A stretch of 64,000 bases of DNA from Pomphorhynchus laevis (GCA_012934845.2 WNNJ02002159.1:1-64000); one strand, 5' to 3'. Positions 8,462-19,620 are shown, numbered from the stretch's first letter. Translations and numbers: made by a program. Notes: generated by a model from the letters alone, not told the origin.

Positions 8462-9480
8462 CTAATTTAAATTTCTGGAAAAAGTGTCAGCCGGAATGTT
8501 TAAAGAACCAGGACGGAAGTAAATATCGAAATCATAGTCAGCTAACTCAACTTTCCAGCGCTGGATCTTATCGTTCTTAATTTTATTCACGTTGCTTTTG
8601 AATATATAGCTCACATATTGTTGATCTGTTATAATCTTGAAATGTCGTCCAATCAAGAGATGCCGCCACTTTCTGAGAGCTTCAACAATGGCTAGCGCTT
8701 CCTTCTCAACTGATGCGCAGCATCGTTCGCTGATGGAAAGGCTTCTTGCAAAGAACGCGACTGGGTGAGAATCGCCATTCAATGTCGCAGTAATGCATGT
8801 ATCAGATGCATCAGTTTCGACTCAATACTTTAGACTTGTAGATATGGTACAAAGAAGAACCGGCGATATCTTTTTTGAGAGTTTCAAATGCTCTTGTTGC
8901 CTCGGGTTTCAACGGAAACGTAGCTTCATACAGAAATTCTACCTTGTCGGAGAAGCTAGGTATCAAGGAAGCGTAATACGAAAAATGGTCAATTGTCCTC
9001 TGTAATGACTTCGCGTCGTGTGGCAATGGGAGATCGAATAGTGCTTGTAATCTCTCAGGCTCCGGTTTCAAGACACCATTGCTCACAAGATAGCCTAACA
9101 ATTTTATTTCTTTCCTGCCGAACTCGCACTTGTAGTTGTTATAGGTCAATCCATACAAAGTGGCGATACTATTGAATCTCGAAAGATTTTTGACATGTTC
9201 CTCTTTTGTCGTGCCACAAATCGTAGTATTGTCTAAGTAAGCGAAGATATCTTCCAAGTTATTGACATCGATGATATCGTCCATACATATTGGAAACAGG
9301 ACACTGCGTTTTTTAGAGCGAAAGGACGTGCGAATCTGTCCGCTTCGAAAGCTGTGTATACCCTATCATCTTCGTGAAGGAGTATCTGATGATAAGCAGC
9401 CTGCATATCTATTGTTAAAAATACGTATATTTACTGATTTTGCTGACCATCTCTTGTAGATTAGACAATGGGTATGCGTA
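8462..9480 (-). pseudogene. Ty3/gypsy-type LTR retrotransposon fossil: RT and RNase H part
   Basis: Minus-strand fossil of a gypsy-like pol gene. The RT part (about 9430-8811) is recognised by FAYLDNTTICGTTKEEHVKNL and CEFGRKEIKLLGYLVSNG; the RNase H part (8782-8462) by HPVAFFARSLS, EKEALAIVEALRKWRHLLIG, KIITDQQ and RPGSLNIPADTFSR. No LTRs, gag or integrase are seen. It is broken, with several interruptions, and clearly old. It is bounded by the Penelope fragment and the AT-rich repeat. Confidence 0.85.
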
Positions 9481-9486
9481 CAATAA

Positions 9487-9617
9487 GATTAAATCAGCTA
9501 ACTGAGTCTACGTATTGTTATATAATTATAAAATAAACAAAACATAATAATGCTAAATCAAAATTTAATAATTAAATAATAAAATTAATAATTGTTTTTA
9601 GATTTTCTATAATTTAA
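9487..9617 (-). repeat. AT-rich ~130-bp repeat, copy 1 (inverted relative to 51602-51728)
   Basis: This block is the reverse complement of 51602-51728 with only about one visible mismatch (including AAATCAGCTAACTGAGTCTAC and AAACAAAACATAATAATGC). It sits between the gypsy fossil and an L2B fragment. No coding potential or terminal structure is seen. It may be the 3' end of an AT-rich element (see 50963-51600) or filler DNA. Confidence 0.75.
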
Positions 9618-9981
9618 AATGTCGTCTTCAAACACTCGCATTTTAACCAATCGCACCCCCCTTCCGAAATCGCTCAAATCTGTTTTGCCCACATCAAAAA
9701 ACGCCGTCGTGAGGAGAACGGCGGTACAGTCCTCTCCATCTAAAAAATCGACGGAAATTTGGAAGTGGTCCACACCCACCCCAAAATTCGATTGCGTTCT
9801 ATCTAACCCATTTGTCTTTTCCGCTAACCTATTTCATCACCATACACGGTTTCCTCCTCGGCCTCCTCAACACTAGATATATTCTCCATAAATCTGATCT
9901 TGTCCTCAACCTATTCACTAAGCAATCCATCGATCTCTTTAGCTTAACCGAATCCTTGTTCTCCGATTCCGACGACATCTC
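9618..9981 (+). pseudogene. L2B-2 fragment: ORF1 end and endonuclease start
   Basis: Plus-strand L2B fragment. It carries the ORF1 C-terminal block in decayed form (MSSSNTRILTNRTPLPKSL, then related KNAVVRRT and KSTEIWK) and the first endonuclease segment (GLLNTRYILHKSDLVLNLF, SIDLFSLTES, SDSDDISIR). It is cut on both sides. The codons at the frameshift heptamer position have changed to AAT TTG, so the heptamer is lost here. Confidence 0.75.
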
Positions 9982-9984
9982 AAT

Positions 9985-10165
9985 TCGACAACGATCGAAT
10001 AATACAATCACACGACGATCTTACTGTCCAGCTGATTAATACAGTCACACGACGTTCAATTTTCAATCAAATTTTCAATCAAACGACGACAACGATCGAA
10101 TAATACAATCACACGATGATCAATTTAAAATCAAATTTTCAATCAAACGACGACAACGATCGAAC
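9985..10165 (+). repeat. Tandem repeats (about 60-100 bp units) in the RLEB 5' region
   Basis: ACAACGATCGAATAATACAA occurs at 9989 and 10091. ATCAAATTTTCAATCAAACG with CGACAACGATCGAA occurs about 10070-10103 and again 10130-10164. Two to three imperfect units stand directly before the first RLEB ORF, as in 5'UTRs of several LINEs. Confidence 0.65.
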
Positions 10166-10166
10166 G

Positions 10167-10526
10167 ATGGATACCAGCGGAACTGAAGAGCGTGGCGAGA
10201 CAGGTTCAAACCTAATAACACGAGTGCAATGCTCCATATGTTGCAGAGACTTCATGTCGACTGCGAACGGACAAGTCCGCCGGCACGACCGCCGATTAAC
10301 TTGCCCTGGATCCGTTAAACCACCTTTGATTTTCCAACAAATCAATGCAGCTGCCGTATCGAATAGCAATCCTGTCGTTCTTAATTCATGCAACGTAAGT
10401 TCGATACTGTTGTCCGAACTTCTGCGCACGAACTTTCGATTGGTTCGGCGAATACTACGAGCAGGGAGGCCTTCTGTTTCCAACAAACTCTGGGAACTTA
10501 TTTACACAGTAAATGCTCGCCGCTAG
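10167..10526 (+). CDS. RLEB-1 N-terminal zinc-finger region
   Basis: Start of an RLE-type LINE polyprotein. ATG at 10167 gives MDTSGTEERGE, then a zinc-finger-like CSICCRDFMSTANGQVRRH and TCPGSVKPP (about residues 25-55). RLE LINEs of the R2 kind carry such N-terminal fingers for target DNA binding. The segment LWELIYTVNA marks entry into the region that precedes RT. The frame is broken after 10526. The same family carries PDGGTLIPL and LLLWDFTCVD at its C-terminus (17140-17210). Confidence 0.65.
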   Translation: MDTSGTEERGETGSNLITRVQCSICCRDFMSTANGQVRRHDRRLTCPGSVKPPLIFQQINAAAVSNSNPVVLNSCNVSSILLSELLRTNFRLVRRILRAGRPSVSNKLWELIYTVNARR

Positions 10527-11840
10527 ACGACATCCCTTGGAGGCAACTTCTCGGATTTGCTAAGTCGTCCTTGCGTGTACCACGATTGAGCGGGGTTAGT
10601 GGTTCGGCATCACTGAGCTTAGCGCTAAAAACAGGTGTACGTCGTACAATGTAATTCCTATCATCACAACCAGAACTCAAAATAATGAACCTGGAGAAAA
10701 TTTGCAGGACGGCGATGTTCGTAGAGCGGTTCGATTGCTAGCTCACAATGATCAGTTGATTTGTCCGGACCCACAAACTACCGAGGTATTGCGTCGCAAA
10801 CATCCCGAACGACGTTTGAATTCTTATAAACGCAGTTCATGACCGGGGACGAATCGTTGAAATCGCGAAGTTGGCCCGCTTATTTCGAGACCCTCGATCT
10901 TGTTGGCTCTCTGATCATGTCCACCTTCTTCCGCAGGGGGCGCGGACGGCCTAAGCCCATCTCATCTCCGCGACCTAGTCGGTCATTCAAGTGGCGCAGC
11001 AGGGCACAGACTATTAAACTCCTTCTGTGAGCTTCCACGCATCGTCCTTGCTGGCAACATGGCAATTTCGATGAAACCTATTTTATTCGGAACCAAACTT
11101 TTAGCATTTAAGAAAAATGAGCATCAGTCAGACCAATTGCCGGTCGTTGCGCATTCCGTTGATTTGTGGCCAAGTTGGCCTGCAGATTTGCAACCGGGAA
11201 TGTGGTTGACCGACTACTCTCAACATAACTGGGTATTGGCGTTCCTGGAGGTGTTGAGGCTGAAATTACTGCATCGAATTTTTTTGCAGAACACGGTCTA
11301 ATAGGCACATCAGTCATGGTTAAATTAGATTTTGAGAATGCATTTAATTTCATCAGTCGCGATACCGTCCTTCAATGCGTGGAGAGCGATATTCCGGAAA
11401 TTATAGAATTTGTGGACATGTGCTACAACGGTCCAAGCACTCCGCTTTTCGGCGAGTGTTCTTGAATCATAAGCGGGAGCTTAGCATGGCGACCCCGTCG
11501 AAGCTCTTCTGTTCTCGTTAACTATCAACAGGCTAGCCCACAGCCTTTCTTCATAACTTGTAATGTTGTATCTAGATGACTGTTTTATAGGTGGAGAACT
11601 GTCCAATTTTGTCAACGATATCATTAACATCCGACAACAGGGATCTTATATCGGCTTACACTTACGCGCAGACAAGTGCCATATCATTACCGCAAACAGC
11701 ACTGATATCCAACCTCTGATCGAATTAATGACACACGCCAATGTATGTGATGTATCGTCTGCCGACTTACACAGTGCACCCCTTTGCGGCGCGGCCCTCC
11801 AACGTGTCCACTTAAACCACCCCAGTTGTTTCTGATGTCC
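10527..11840 (+). pseudogene. RLEB-1 RT region, heavily decayed
   Basis: Decayed middle of RLEB-1 in several frames. Seen: DDIPWRQLLGFAKSSL, NLQDGDVRRAVRLLAHND, RRKHPERR, PILFGTKLLAFKKNE, then the RT core MVKLDFENAFNFISRDTVLQ, DIPEIIEFVDMCYNGPST and LLYLDDCFIGGELSNFV (YLDD catalytic motif), then IGLHLRADKCH. The QQGDP-type motif is not intact. Many stops and frame changes show great age. It ends near 11800-11890, where L2B-3 begins; the exact junction cannot be placed by eye. Confidence 0.7.
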
Positions 11841-14573
11841 TTTGTCAACCCACTGATCATGTCACCACATGCACTTATAAGCCCATGTCTTCACTTCCCG
11901 ACACCCCCGTCTCTTCCCTTCTGTCTCGTTTCTCAATAACCTACATCCCTCAATCAAAATCACCTCCACCAACCCTTTCAATCCTTCCACTCCTAACCTT
12001 TCCTCACATCGTTCACCACCCTCTATATTAACCAAATCCTCTGTCTTTTGCTGTCAAACCTATTCCCTTAATACCCTCAACTCCTAGCTCTCTTATCGTG
12101 ATCTCACCAACTCACGTTACTCGTCCTCCTTTACAAAAACGCTTTACTTTTCGCGATCGTTGCGTCGTCGTCACTAATATCACTCCTTCCACCTCTTTAA
12201 ACATCTCCACGACGATTCCGCATTCAGATCCATCCTCTCGTCTCTTGTTCCTGCGGAAAAACCATCCTTTTTCAACAACATTTCTCCTGTCGCATTCATC
12301 CGCCTAAACCAATATTCTCAATATAATCCTTCCCAGTCCCCTCTCTTAAAAATTGTTTTCGAGCATCGCTCTCACGCGTCTTCTGTCCTCTCCCAACGAT
12401 TCAAACTAATGTCCTCTTCAGCCACTCGCATTTTCTCCGATCGCACCCCCTCCGAAATCGCTCAACTCAAATCTCCCCGCATTGAAAAACGTCGTCGCGA
12501 GGAAAACGGCGAAACATCCCTCTCCATCCGAAACATCGACGGAAATTTTCAAGTTCTCCACACCCGCCCAAAAATTCGATGGCGCTCCATCTCCCCTATG
12601 TATTCTCCACTAGCCCCTATCACCACCACATACAGTTTCAGCCTCGGCCCCCTCAACACTAGATCTATTCTCAATAAATCCGATATCATCCTCAACCTAT
12701 TCACCAAGCAATTAATCGATCTCTTCTGCCTCATCGAATCCTGGCACACAGATTCTGAAAATTACTTCCCATTTCCGTCCTTGCTCTTTTGAACTACTCA
12801 CTTGTCATTTTTCTAACCCGATCACTCAAGATCAAGCCATTGTGTACCGTACTGGTTCATCAGCTCCTACCTTCTTATTTTTTACCAAACTCACTGACCT
12901 TCTGTCCCACTGTTATTTGTCCTCCATCCCTTCAATCGTTCTTGGCGACTTCAACATCCTCCTCGACTGCCCTTCTTCCACCGAGTTCATCCAGTTCATC
13001 AACATTCTATCCAACTATAACTACAAACCTATCTTCACTGCCCCACACATATCCTTGGTTGGGCATTCGACATCATCGTTGTCCCCGATCATTTTGCTGA
13101 CTACACCTCACTGTCCATTTTCGATCCTGGTCTATCCGATCACTTACTCGTCACTCTTGATCTCACTTACAACCACACCCTCCTCACACACCTACAATCC
13201 TACGTTGCACTTGGAAAAATCTTGACCTCTCTCTTCTCCGCTCTGCACTACTCAAATCGTATCTATCCTATCCCACAATAACAAATTCATCTCCTAACGA
13301 TCTCGCTTTTCTTTTCGACTCTGAACTCACATCCATTCTCGATCTTCTCTTGCCCGTTCAAGCATCACCCACACCGTCGCTTGCATCGTGCCCCATGGTT
13401 TGACATGCAATGCCTACTCTTAAAGCGTCGACTCCGTCATGCTTTTCGAGTCTATCACCGCTCTCTCAGACGTGATTTCCGCTCGATCACTCTGTCTTTC
13501 CGTGATTCCTATCTTGATCTTCACCGGACTCATCTCCCCTACTACGTACCAAATGCAACTCCTGGCAGCATAAAATCATCACTTCATTCAACTCTAAGAC
13601 TCTCTGGCATACTTTTAACTCAATCCTTGCTCGCTCCTCTTCGCCGTGCAACATAAATGTCAATGATTATTCGTCATTTCTCCAGACCAAAGTATCCACG
13701 TTGCTCTCTCACACCTCGGTCTCCATCCTATCCCACTCTGCCCCGCCTAGCATCATCATCCCGGAACTCTTTAATCTTCTCTCTGTCTCACCTACCGAAG
13801 TATCATCTGTCCTCATGTCCTTGCCCAACAAAACCTCACCTGCCGATCCCCTGCCTACTCACATATTAAAATCCATATGCTCATCGATATCCCCATTTCT
13901 CACAACCTTGTTTAACTCGTCCATCCGCAGTCGTATCTTCACTTCACACTGGAAATCCGCAATCGTTCGTCCTCCTTAAAAACAATCGCTCGACACCTCC
14001 CATACTTCTAGCTATCGCCCGATTTCACTACTCCCTACTCTTTCTAAGCCCTTATATCGCCTCATTTTAATGCAGATCAACGTTTATCTCTCCTCATTTA
14101 ATCTGTACCCTCCTTTCCAATCCGCTTTCCGCTCTAATCACTCCACAGAAATCGCATGCATAAAAGTGTACAACGACTCACTCATTTCTCGAGACAAGGC
14201 CCTATATAGTGTTCTTAACTCCCTCGACCTCTCCTCCGCATTCAACATTGTCGACCACTCTGTCCTCCTTTCTCGCCTTCGTTATGATTACGCCTTTTCT
14301 TCCTCCTCCATAGCATGGTTTGCCTCATATCTATCCGACCGTTCCTTTCGCGTATGTTCTAATTCATTATCCCCCATCCCATCCCTATTTTTTTGCGTGG
14401 TCCCTCAAGGTTCAGTCCTAGGTCCCCTGCTTTTCTCTCTTATGCTTAGCGATCTCTCTCCGTTTATCAAACCTTTCCCCTTTAACGTCATGCAATACGC
14501 CGATTACATTTTCATCTATTCTCATGCACCCGCACATCGATTACACGATATCGGCATTTCTGCCTTCAAGTAA
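11841..14573 (+). mobile_element. L2B-3, decayed, lacks both ends
   Basis: Plus-strand L2B copy from mid ORF1 to RT. ORF1 part: FNNISPVAFIRLN, LLKIVFEHRSHASSVLSQRF, MSSSATRIFSDRTPSEIAQL and NGETSLSIRNIDGNFQVL. Endonuclease: GPLNTRSILNKSD, LGDFNILLDCPSS and GLSDH. There is an internal deletion near 12770. RT: MPSNK-type block LMSLPNKTSPADPLPTHILK, NSLDLSSAFNIVDHSVLL, VPQGSVLGPLLFSLMLSD and QYADYIFIYSHAP (YADY, catalytic Asp lost). It stops abruptly after HDIGISAF at 14573, so it is 3'-truncated, which is not typical of LINE insertion and suggests rearrangement. Confidence 0.8.
12543..12549 (+). promoter_or_regulatory. Candidate -1 frameshift heptamer, L2B-3
   Basis: GGA AAT TTT CAA in the ORF1 frame (GNFQ): A_AAT_TTT in phase, the same place as in L2B-1, L2A-1, D, C2 and C3. 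Confidence 0.45.
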
Positions 14574-16160
14574 AGAGATGCCTCTATCCCTTCACTCGTT
14601 CTTGGCGACAACAACATCCACCTCGACCGCCACTCTTCCACCGAATCCATCCGGTTCGTCAAAATTCTATCCAACTACAATTACAAATTCATCTCGACTG
14701 GCCTCACACACATCCTTGCCGATGCACACATCATCGCTATCCCCGGTCGTATTGCTGCCTACACTTCACTGTCCATCTCCGATCCTAGTCTATTCAATCA
14801 TTTTCTCGTCACCCTTGATCTCACTTCCAACCACTCCCCGCTTCACACACCTTCCATCGTATGTCGCTCTTAAAGAAATATTGTCATCCACCTTCTCCGC
14901 TCTTCCTTACACAAATAGTAACTATCTCCTTCAACAATAACATCTTCCTATCCTCACGATCTTGCCTTTCTTTAAGGCTCTGAACTTACATCCACTCTTG
15001 ATTTTCTATTGCCCTTCAAGCTTCCCCCTCACTGGGCTTGAACCATGCCCCATTGTTTGACATCCAATGCCTACTCTCAAAGTGTCGACTGCGTCATGAA
15101 TTTCGAGTCTATCACCGCTTTCTCGAACGTGATATCCGCTCGCTTTCTCCGTCTCCGTAATTCCTATCTTGCTCTTCGCCAGCATCATCTCCACTTACTA
15201 AGTACCAAATGCAACAACTTCTGGCAGCATAAAATCAACACTTCATTAAACTCTAAGTCTCAATTACATGCTTTTAACTCATTCCTTTCTCGCTACTCTT
15301 CGTCTTACAACATCAATCCCCACGATTATTCGTCATTTCTTCAGACCAAAGTATCCACGTGCTCTCTCACAACCACGTATTCATTCCATCTCACTGCTTC
15401 TCGCCTCATCCTCCCAAATTCTTTCATCTTATCCCTGTTTCACATGCCGAAGTCCCATGTCCTCATGTTCTTGCCTAAGAAAACCTCACCTACCGATCCC
15501 CTGCATACCCACATACTTAAATTCATATGCTTATCGATATCCCTTTTTCTCACCACCTTGTTTAACTCGTCAATTCGCAGTCGTATCTTTCCTTCATAGT
15601 GGAAATCCGTTATCATTCGTCCTCTCCTTAAGAAGCAATCGCTTGACCCCTGACTTCCTTCTAGCTATTGCTCTATTTCTCTTCTCCCTACTCTTTCCAA
15701 GCTCTTAGAGCGCATTATCTTGATACAAATCAACGTGTATCTCTCTTTATCCTATCTATACCCTCTTTTCCAATATTTCTTCCGCTCTAATCACTCCACA
15801 GAAATCGCCTGCATGAGAGTTTACAATGACCTACCCATTTCTCGTGACAAGGCTCTATATATCTTTCTCACCTCCCTCGACCTCTCCTTCGCCTTTGACA
15901 TCGTCGACCACTCCATCCTTTTTTTCTCGCCTTCGTTATGATTACGGCTTTTCTTCCTTTTTCGTAGCATGGTTTGCCTCATATCTATCCAACCGTTATT
16001 TTCGAGTCTGGTTAAATTCATCATCCTCTCCTCCCATCCTTATTTTCTACTGGGTCACACAAGGTACAGTCCTAGGATCCCTGCTCTTCTACTTGGCGAT
16101 CTCTCTCCCTTTATCAAACCTTACTCCTTTAATGTTATGTAATACTCCGATGACATTGGC
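14574..16160 (+). mobile_element. L2B-4, decayed, begins in endonuclease and ends at RT catalytic motif
   Basis: A second plus-strand L2B piece directly behind L2B-3. It starts in the endonuclease (PSLVLGDNNIHLDRHSSTES, YTSLSISDPSLFNHFLVTL), goes through the linker (FSNVISARFLRLRNSYLALR, MFLPKKTSPTDPLHTHILK) and RT (TSLDLSFAFDIVDHSILF) and ends at the decayed catalytic motif near 16150. It is more decayed than L2B-3 and lacks the 3' end. The pair could be a tandem partial duplication or two insertions later deleted at their 3' ends. Confidence 0.75.
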
Positions 16161-17660
16161 GTTGGCTGGTCTCCGCCTGAATCCGGAGTCTTTCATGTCT
16201 GTTACCGGACGCCAGGATAGTCGCTCTAATCAGTGCTACTCTCTTGGGCGCCCCGATTGGAGATGTAACCTCTGTTGATTCTGTTTTGGAAGAATCCATT
16301 CATAAGCTCCAACAGCTCCGCTCTCGCCCTCTAAAATTGTCCAGGCACGACGCTATTTTCATGCTACGAAACGAATTCAACATCCCACGATTAAATTATC
16401 TACTCCAGTGCGCACCATGTTTCTGAAGCAAAATGTTTAGGTTGCCAATACGACGTGGTGCTTCGCGAGACTTTGCAGGACATCCTCAACTTGCCCATCG
16501 ATGATTCTGCGTTGCTCCAGTCTTCTCTACCGGTTAAGATTGGCGGATTAGGCATCTCAACAATCACAGACATGCCCATTTCGGCTTTCAGTTCCTCGGT
16601 TTCTGGATCCCAACAACTAGTATCTCAAATCCTGTGCGATGCCAGATTAACAGACTGTGATTTCGGGGCAAGTGAAGACTACGCCGATGCAGCTCGTGAG
16701 TGGTCCGCCTTCACCGGGTTGGAGTGTCCAGTGGTTAAAGAACACCAGAAACATTGGACAGATCCTATTTATTCGGTCAAACAAGCGGCTTTTATGATCT
16801 CAGCGACCACTACCGAGGACTGCGCCATGCTGCTAGCATTGAGTAGCGCACAGGCGTGTGATATCATGTACGCCATTCCCGTTAGCTCAATAGGTACTCG
16901 CCTGGATGACGCTAGCATCACAGTAGCCGTCGCAATCCGATTGGAAATCCGGTTTTGTGCTCCGTATCGGTGCATCTGCAATAAGGAAGTTGATAACGTG
17001 GGGACTCACGGGCTGGACTGTTGCCGATAAAAATATCGCCATTCCCATCATGCCGACGCTAACAATCTACTAAAGGCAATGACGTATGCTGGCTTCCCTT
17101 CGCGTTTGGAGCCTACAGGAGTCTGCAGGGTTGACGCCAGACGACCTGATGGTGGAACTCTGATTCCCTTGTCGTCAGGTCGACTGCTACTGTGGGACTT
17201 CACTTGTGTAGATACCAAAGCACCCATCAACCTTAGCAGTTCGGTATATAGCGCAGCTAGTGCGGCAAAGAACGCCGAAACTAAGAAAGTCCACAAATAT
17301 GCTAACATTGACATCCGCCTGTATATTTTCATACCAGTGGCAGTAGAAAGCACATCAGCGATCGGGTTAGTGTCTCTCACATTTCTTCATGAACTCGGCA
17401 CACGATTAATCCGCGCAACTTCCGAACCCCGAGCCCGTGCTATCCTGTTCCAACAGATCAGCGTAGCCATTCAGCGGGGAAATGCAGCATGATAATGGAG
17501 AGCATGAGCGGAGGAGGGTCGTCAATGCTGCTTCCGTGATGGATAGTAGCGTGATATTTCCGTATCTACGTCATCTCGGTATGAAGTTATCAAGACAGCA
17601 CGACATTTATGGAAATTGAATTTAATGTATTTATTTATTAAATAAAATTATCTTTATTTT
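16161..17660 (+). pseudogene. RLEB-1 3' half: RT thumb, CCHC motif and restriction-like endonuclease
   Basis: Begins GLRLNPE, LPDARIVALISATLLGAPIGD and LEESIHKLQQLRS, then RHDAIFMLRNEFNIPRLNYL, LPVKIGGLGIST and, at 16960-17030, CICNKEVDNVGTHGLDCC (CxC...HxxxC) followed by the RLE core: ARRPDGGTLIPL, LLLWDFTCVDTKAP and TKKVHKYANI, i.e. RPD...D...K as in R2-type PD-(D/E)XK nucleases. The C-terminus RAILFQQISVAIQRGNAA closes at 17492; the 3'UTR and AT-rich tail run to about 17660. Single stops and frame changes interrupt it (near 16425 and 17030). Its first 90 bases repeat a part already present at 11650-11800, so the two halves are not one cleanly split copy. Confidence 0.8.
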
Positions 17661-18029
17661 AGATTTATAAGTCAACTTCGTTGATTAGAAGATAGTGTAA
17701 TATTTTTACACATTACGATATATCTAAAGTTATTAAATTTTAACAATTACAAATTGTTAATGGGTGTCTCCAAGTGTCATTATATTGTAAATAAAGCGAA
17801 GATACAATTATTTATTTCACAATTTAGATTCAATATTTCGGTGACATTTGGGCACACTATTATCAAGGATTATTCAGATGCGTGATATCTCTCTAAATTT
17901 TTTAAGATCAGTATAATATTATTATGCAGATAAATTTATTTGTAAATAAAAAATTTATCAAATATATATTTAATAAATATATTTTATAAATTTATTTGTA
18001 AATTTATTTTTATTATTGAAACATCCAAG
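17661..18029. other. AT-rich non-coding stretch
   Basis: No gene seen. Contains an 18-bp direct repeat ATAAATTTATTTGTAAAT (17930-17947 and 17986-18003) separated by AT-rich sequence. It may be a tail remnant or host intron. Confidence 0.5.
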
Positions 18030-18370
18030 GCTATAGTCATGCAGCTGTTTTGTCTGCTCACAGGAAAGAACTCTCTGATTTGAATGCGAGTGGTGTTGCA
18101 TTATTGCACTTTTGTTCTCGTAACAATTTGTGCATAACCAACACAATGTTTGAACATAAGTAGAACCATAGATTATCATGACATCATGATTCTCTCAATC
18201 AAAGATCAATAATTGATTTTGAAGTCGTTTTATCTGATTTGCCACGTTATGTTCTGTACATTCTTCTAAATAGAGGACTTGAGCTGTCAACCGATCACTA
18301 CCTTGTTGTTAGTAAACTTCGATTATGTTGGTTGCATAAGCCTAACCTCTTTAAACTAACCAAGTGTTTC
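18030..18370 (+). pseudogene. RTE-type endonuclease fragment
   Basis: C-terminal part of an APE endonuclease of the kind found in RTE LINEs and in proteins annotated craniofacial-development-2-like: ELSDLNASGVALLHFCSRNN, LCITNTMFEHK, then in another frame HHDSLNQRSIIDFEVVLSDL and RGLELSTDHYLVVSKLRL. The STDHYLVV block is the final catalytic D-H motif. At least one stop and a frame change are present, with no RT beside it, so it is a fragment. Confidence 0.75.
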
Positions 18371-18784
18371 GGATTATCATAATTTTATTCGGTAAGAATT
18401 TTAATCGCTGTATTCCCAAGAGATAAAACTGTACTCCTAGAGATAATCAGTTTCAATTTCAAAATCGTAAATGTTGTCAGAAACCGGAGTTCGATTATAT
18501 TATCGAATAATAGGAAGTGGTGAAGCAAACAAGCAGACGTGGATTTGTATCTACTTTGAAGAAACTGACTAATTTTTAATTACTTTGTTGTTAGTTTCCT
18601 TTTTATATTTTAAATTGTGAAGGTGTCTATTGAGCTACGCTCGCCGACATTCTAGTAATAATAATGTATATAATTTTTTATTTAATATAAAACATTAATA
18701 AAGCATTATTTTTAAGGATACCCGCAAATAGGCCCCAATTTTGTCGGAAAATATATCATTTTTCATTTTTTCCATTTGCCGCAG
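18371..18784. other. Non-coding stretch with two LINE-like 3' ends and a splice acceptor
   Basis: No gene seen up to 18784. Near 18640 a GAGC-TAC-GCTC hairpin and a TAATAATAATG tail resemble the LINE D 3' end (plus strand). At 18715-18740 a minus-strand CCTATTTGCGGG block with an A-rich end resembles the RLEA 3'UTR. A pyrimidine tract (18757-18780) ending in CAG at 18782-18784 forms a good 3' splice acceptor for the next exon. Confidence 0.45.
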
Positions 18785-19390
18785 TCACTCTGGGAAGTCC
18801 CTTTCTGCTTAAAAATTCGAAATCCGCTGCGTACATATGAATTTATACAGGACGAAGGACAAAGAGAACAAGTACATCGTGTAATTCATGAGTTTATGAG
18901 TCAGTGGCCAATACCTGAAATTTGTGCTCTATGCACAAATACTCGAGCATTGAGGACGATTGTACAAATTCTAAAGAATCTAATTCGTCTTAGGGACACA
19001 TCCCCACAAGTATATTCACAGTTGATATCTTCAAATATAAGCGGTCTAGTCGATAATCAAATGAATAGTCAACCTACTTCATCTGATGTGGATTCTTTTC
19101 GATCACCAAGCAATAGACAAACAGCTTATGCAACAACAGTATTTCAAAATTTACAATACTCAAATCAAGATTATACTGCTTCGTTGTTTCAACCATTAGA
19201 TCGTCTTCATCTCCAGCAACATCAGCCGACAAATCAACAACCAAACCAAACTCAAGAACATCTTTATGCATCCGAACTTGTACAAATGCAGACATTGGGA
19301 TTCCATAGCCGTGATACTAATCTGGAAGAGCTTGCTGCATCTATGGGGGACGCAAAAATGGCTGTGGAACGTAATGAAGATTTTGATTGA
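18785..19390 (+). CDS. Host exon: last exon of a ubiquilin/UBL7-like UBA protein
   Basis: The only convincing host coding sequence. An open frame follows a pyrimidine-rich tract plus CAG, so it reads as a terminal exon: SLWEVPFCLKIRNPLRTYEF, then a helical region (VHRVIHEFMSQWPIP, LRTIVQILKNLIRLRD), a Gln/Asn/Ser-rich linker (about residues 95-160, e.g. LQQHQPTNQQPNQTQEH) and a C-terminal UBA domain: YASELVQMQTLGFHSRDTNL, EELAASMGDAKMAVE, stop at 19388-19390. The MGF-like loop (TLGF) and GDxxxAVE helix fit ubiquilin-type UBA domains that bind ubiquitin in proteasomal delivery. No upstream exon or ubiquitin-like domain is seen here. A processed or partial duplicate cannot be excluded. Confidence 0.65.
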   Translation, partial: SLWEVPFCLKIRNPLRTYEFIQDEGQREQVHRVIHEFMSQWPIPEICALCTNTRALRTIVQILKNLIRLRDTSPQVYSQLISSNISGLVDNQMNSQPTSSDVDSFRSPSNRQTAYATTVFQNLQYSNQDYTASLFQPLDRLHLQQHQPTNQQPNQTQEHLYASELVQMQTLGFHSRDTNLEELAASMGDAKMAVERNEDFD

Positions 19391-19424
19391 TTGACTATAG
19401 TTTTAAAGATCATTTAAGTTACTG

Positions 19425-19620
19425 ATATATGTCCTGATCGAAGCGATCGTCTCATCAGTTTTTTGCCGTTCAGCAATTTTTAGAGCCAATAATTTGATAT
19501 ATGCTCTTGCACTTTTGCCAGCACCGCCAGTAGTCGCCCAAATAAGGGGGCAAAATGAGCTGTGCTCTAGTGTATGTATCCTCTCTTCATACTTGGCACA
19601 TTTTCTATTTTCGTGAAAAT
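19425..19620 (-). pseudogene. RLEA-1, detached endonuclease end
   Basis: Reads FHENRKCAKYEERIHTLEHS, FCPLIWATTGGAGKSARAY and IKLLALKIAERQKTDE: the last part of the RLE domain, with the H-E-N-R-K...K-Y catalytic block. It continues the frame of 24331-27102, separated by RLEA-12, L2A-2 and L2A-5. About 45 residues between ARADIV and FHENRK are missing. It is 3'-truncated about 35 bp from the host stop codon. Confidence 0.7.

Noticed and set aside
17930-18003. The 18-bp direct repeat as a target-site duplication.
   Set aside because: Only 38 bp lie between the copies and the sequence is low-complexity AT; no element fits between them.
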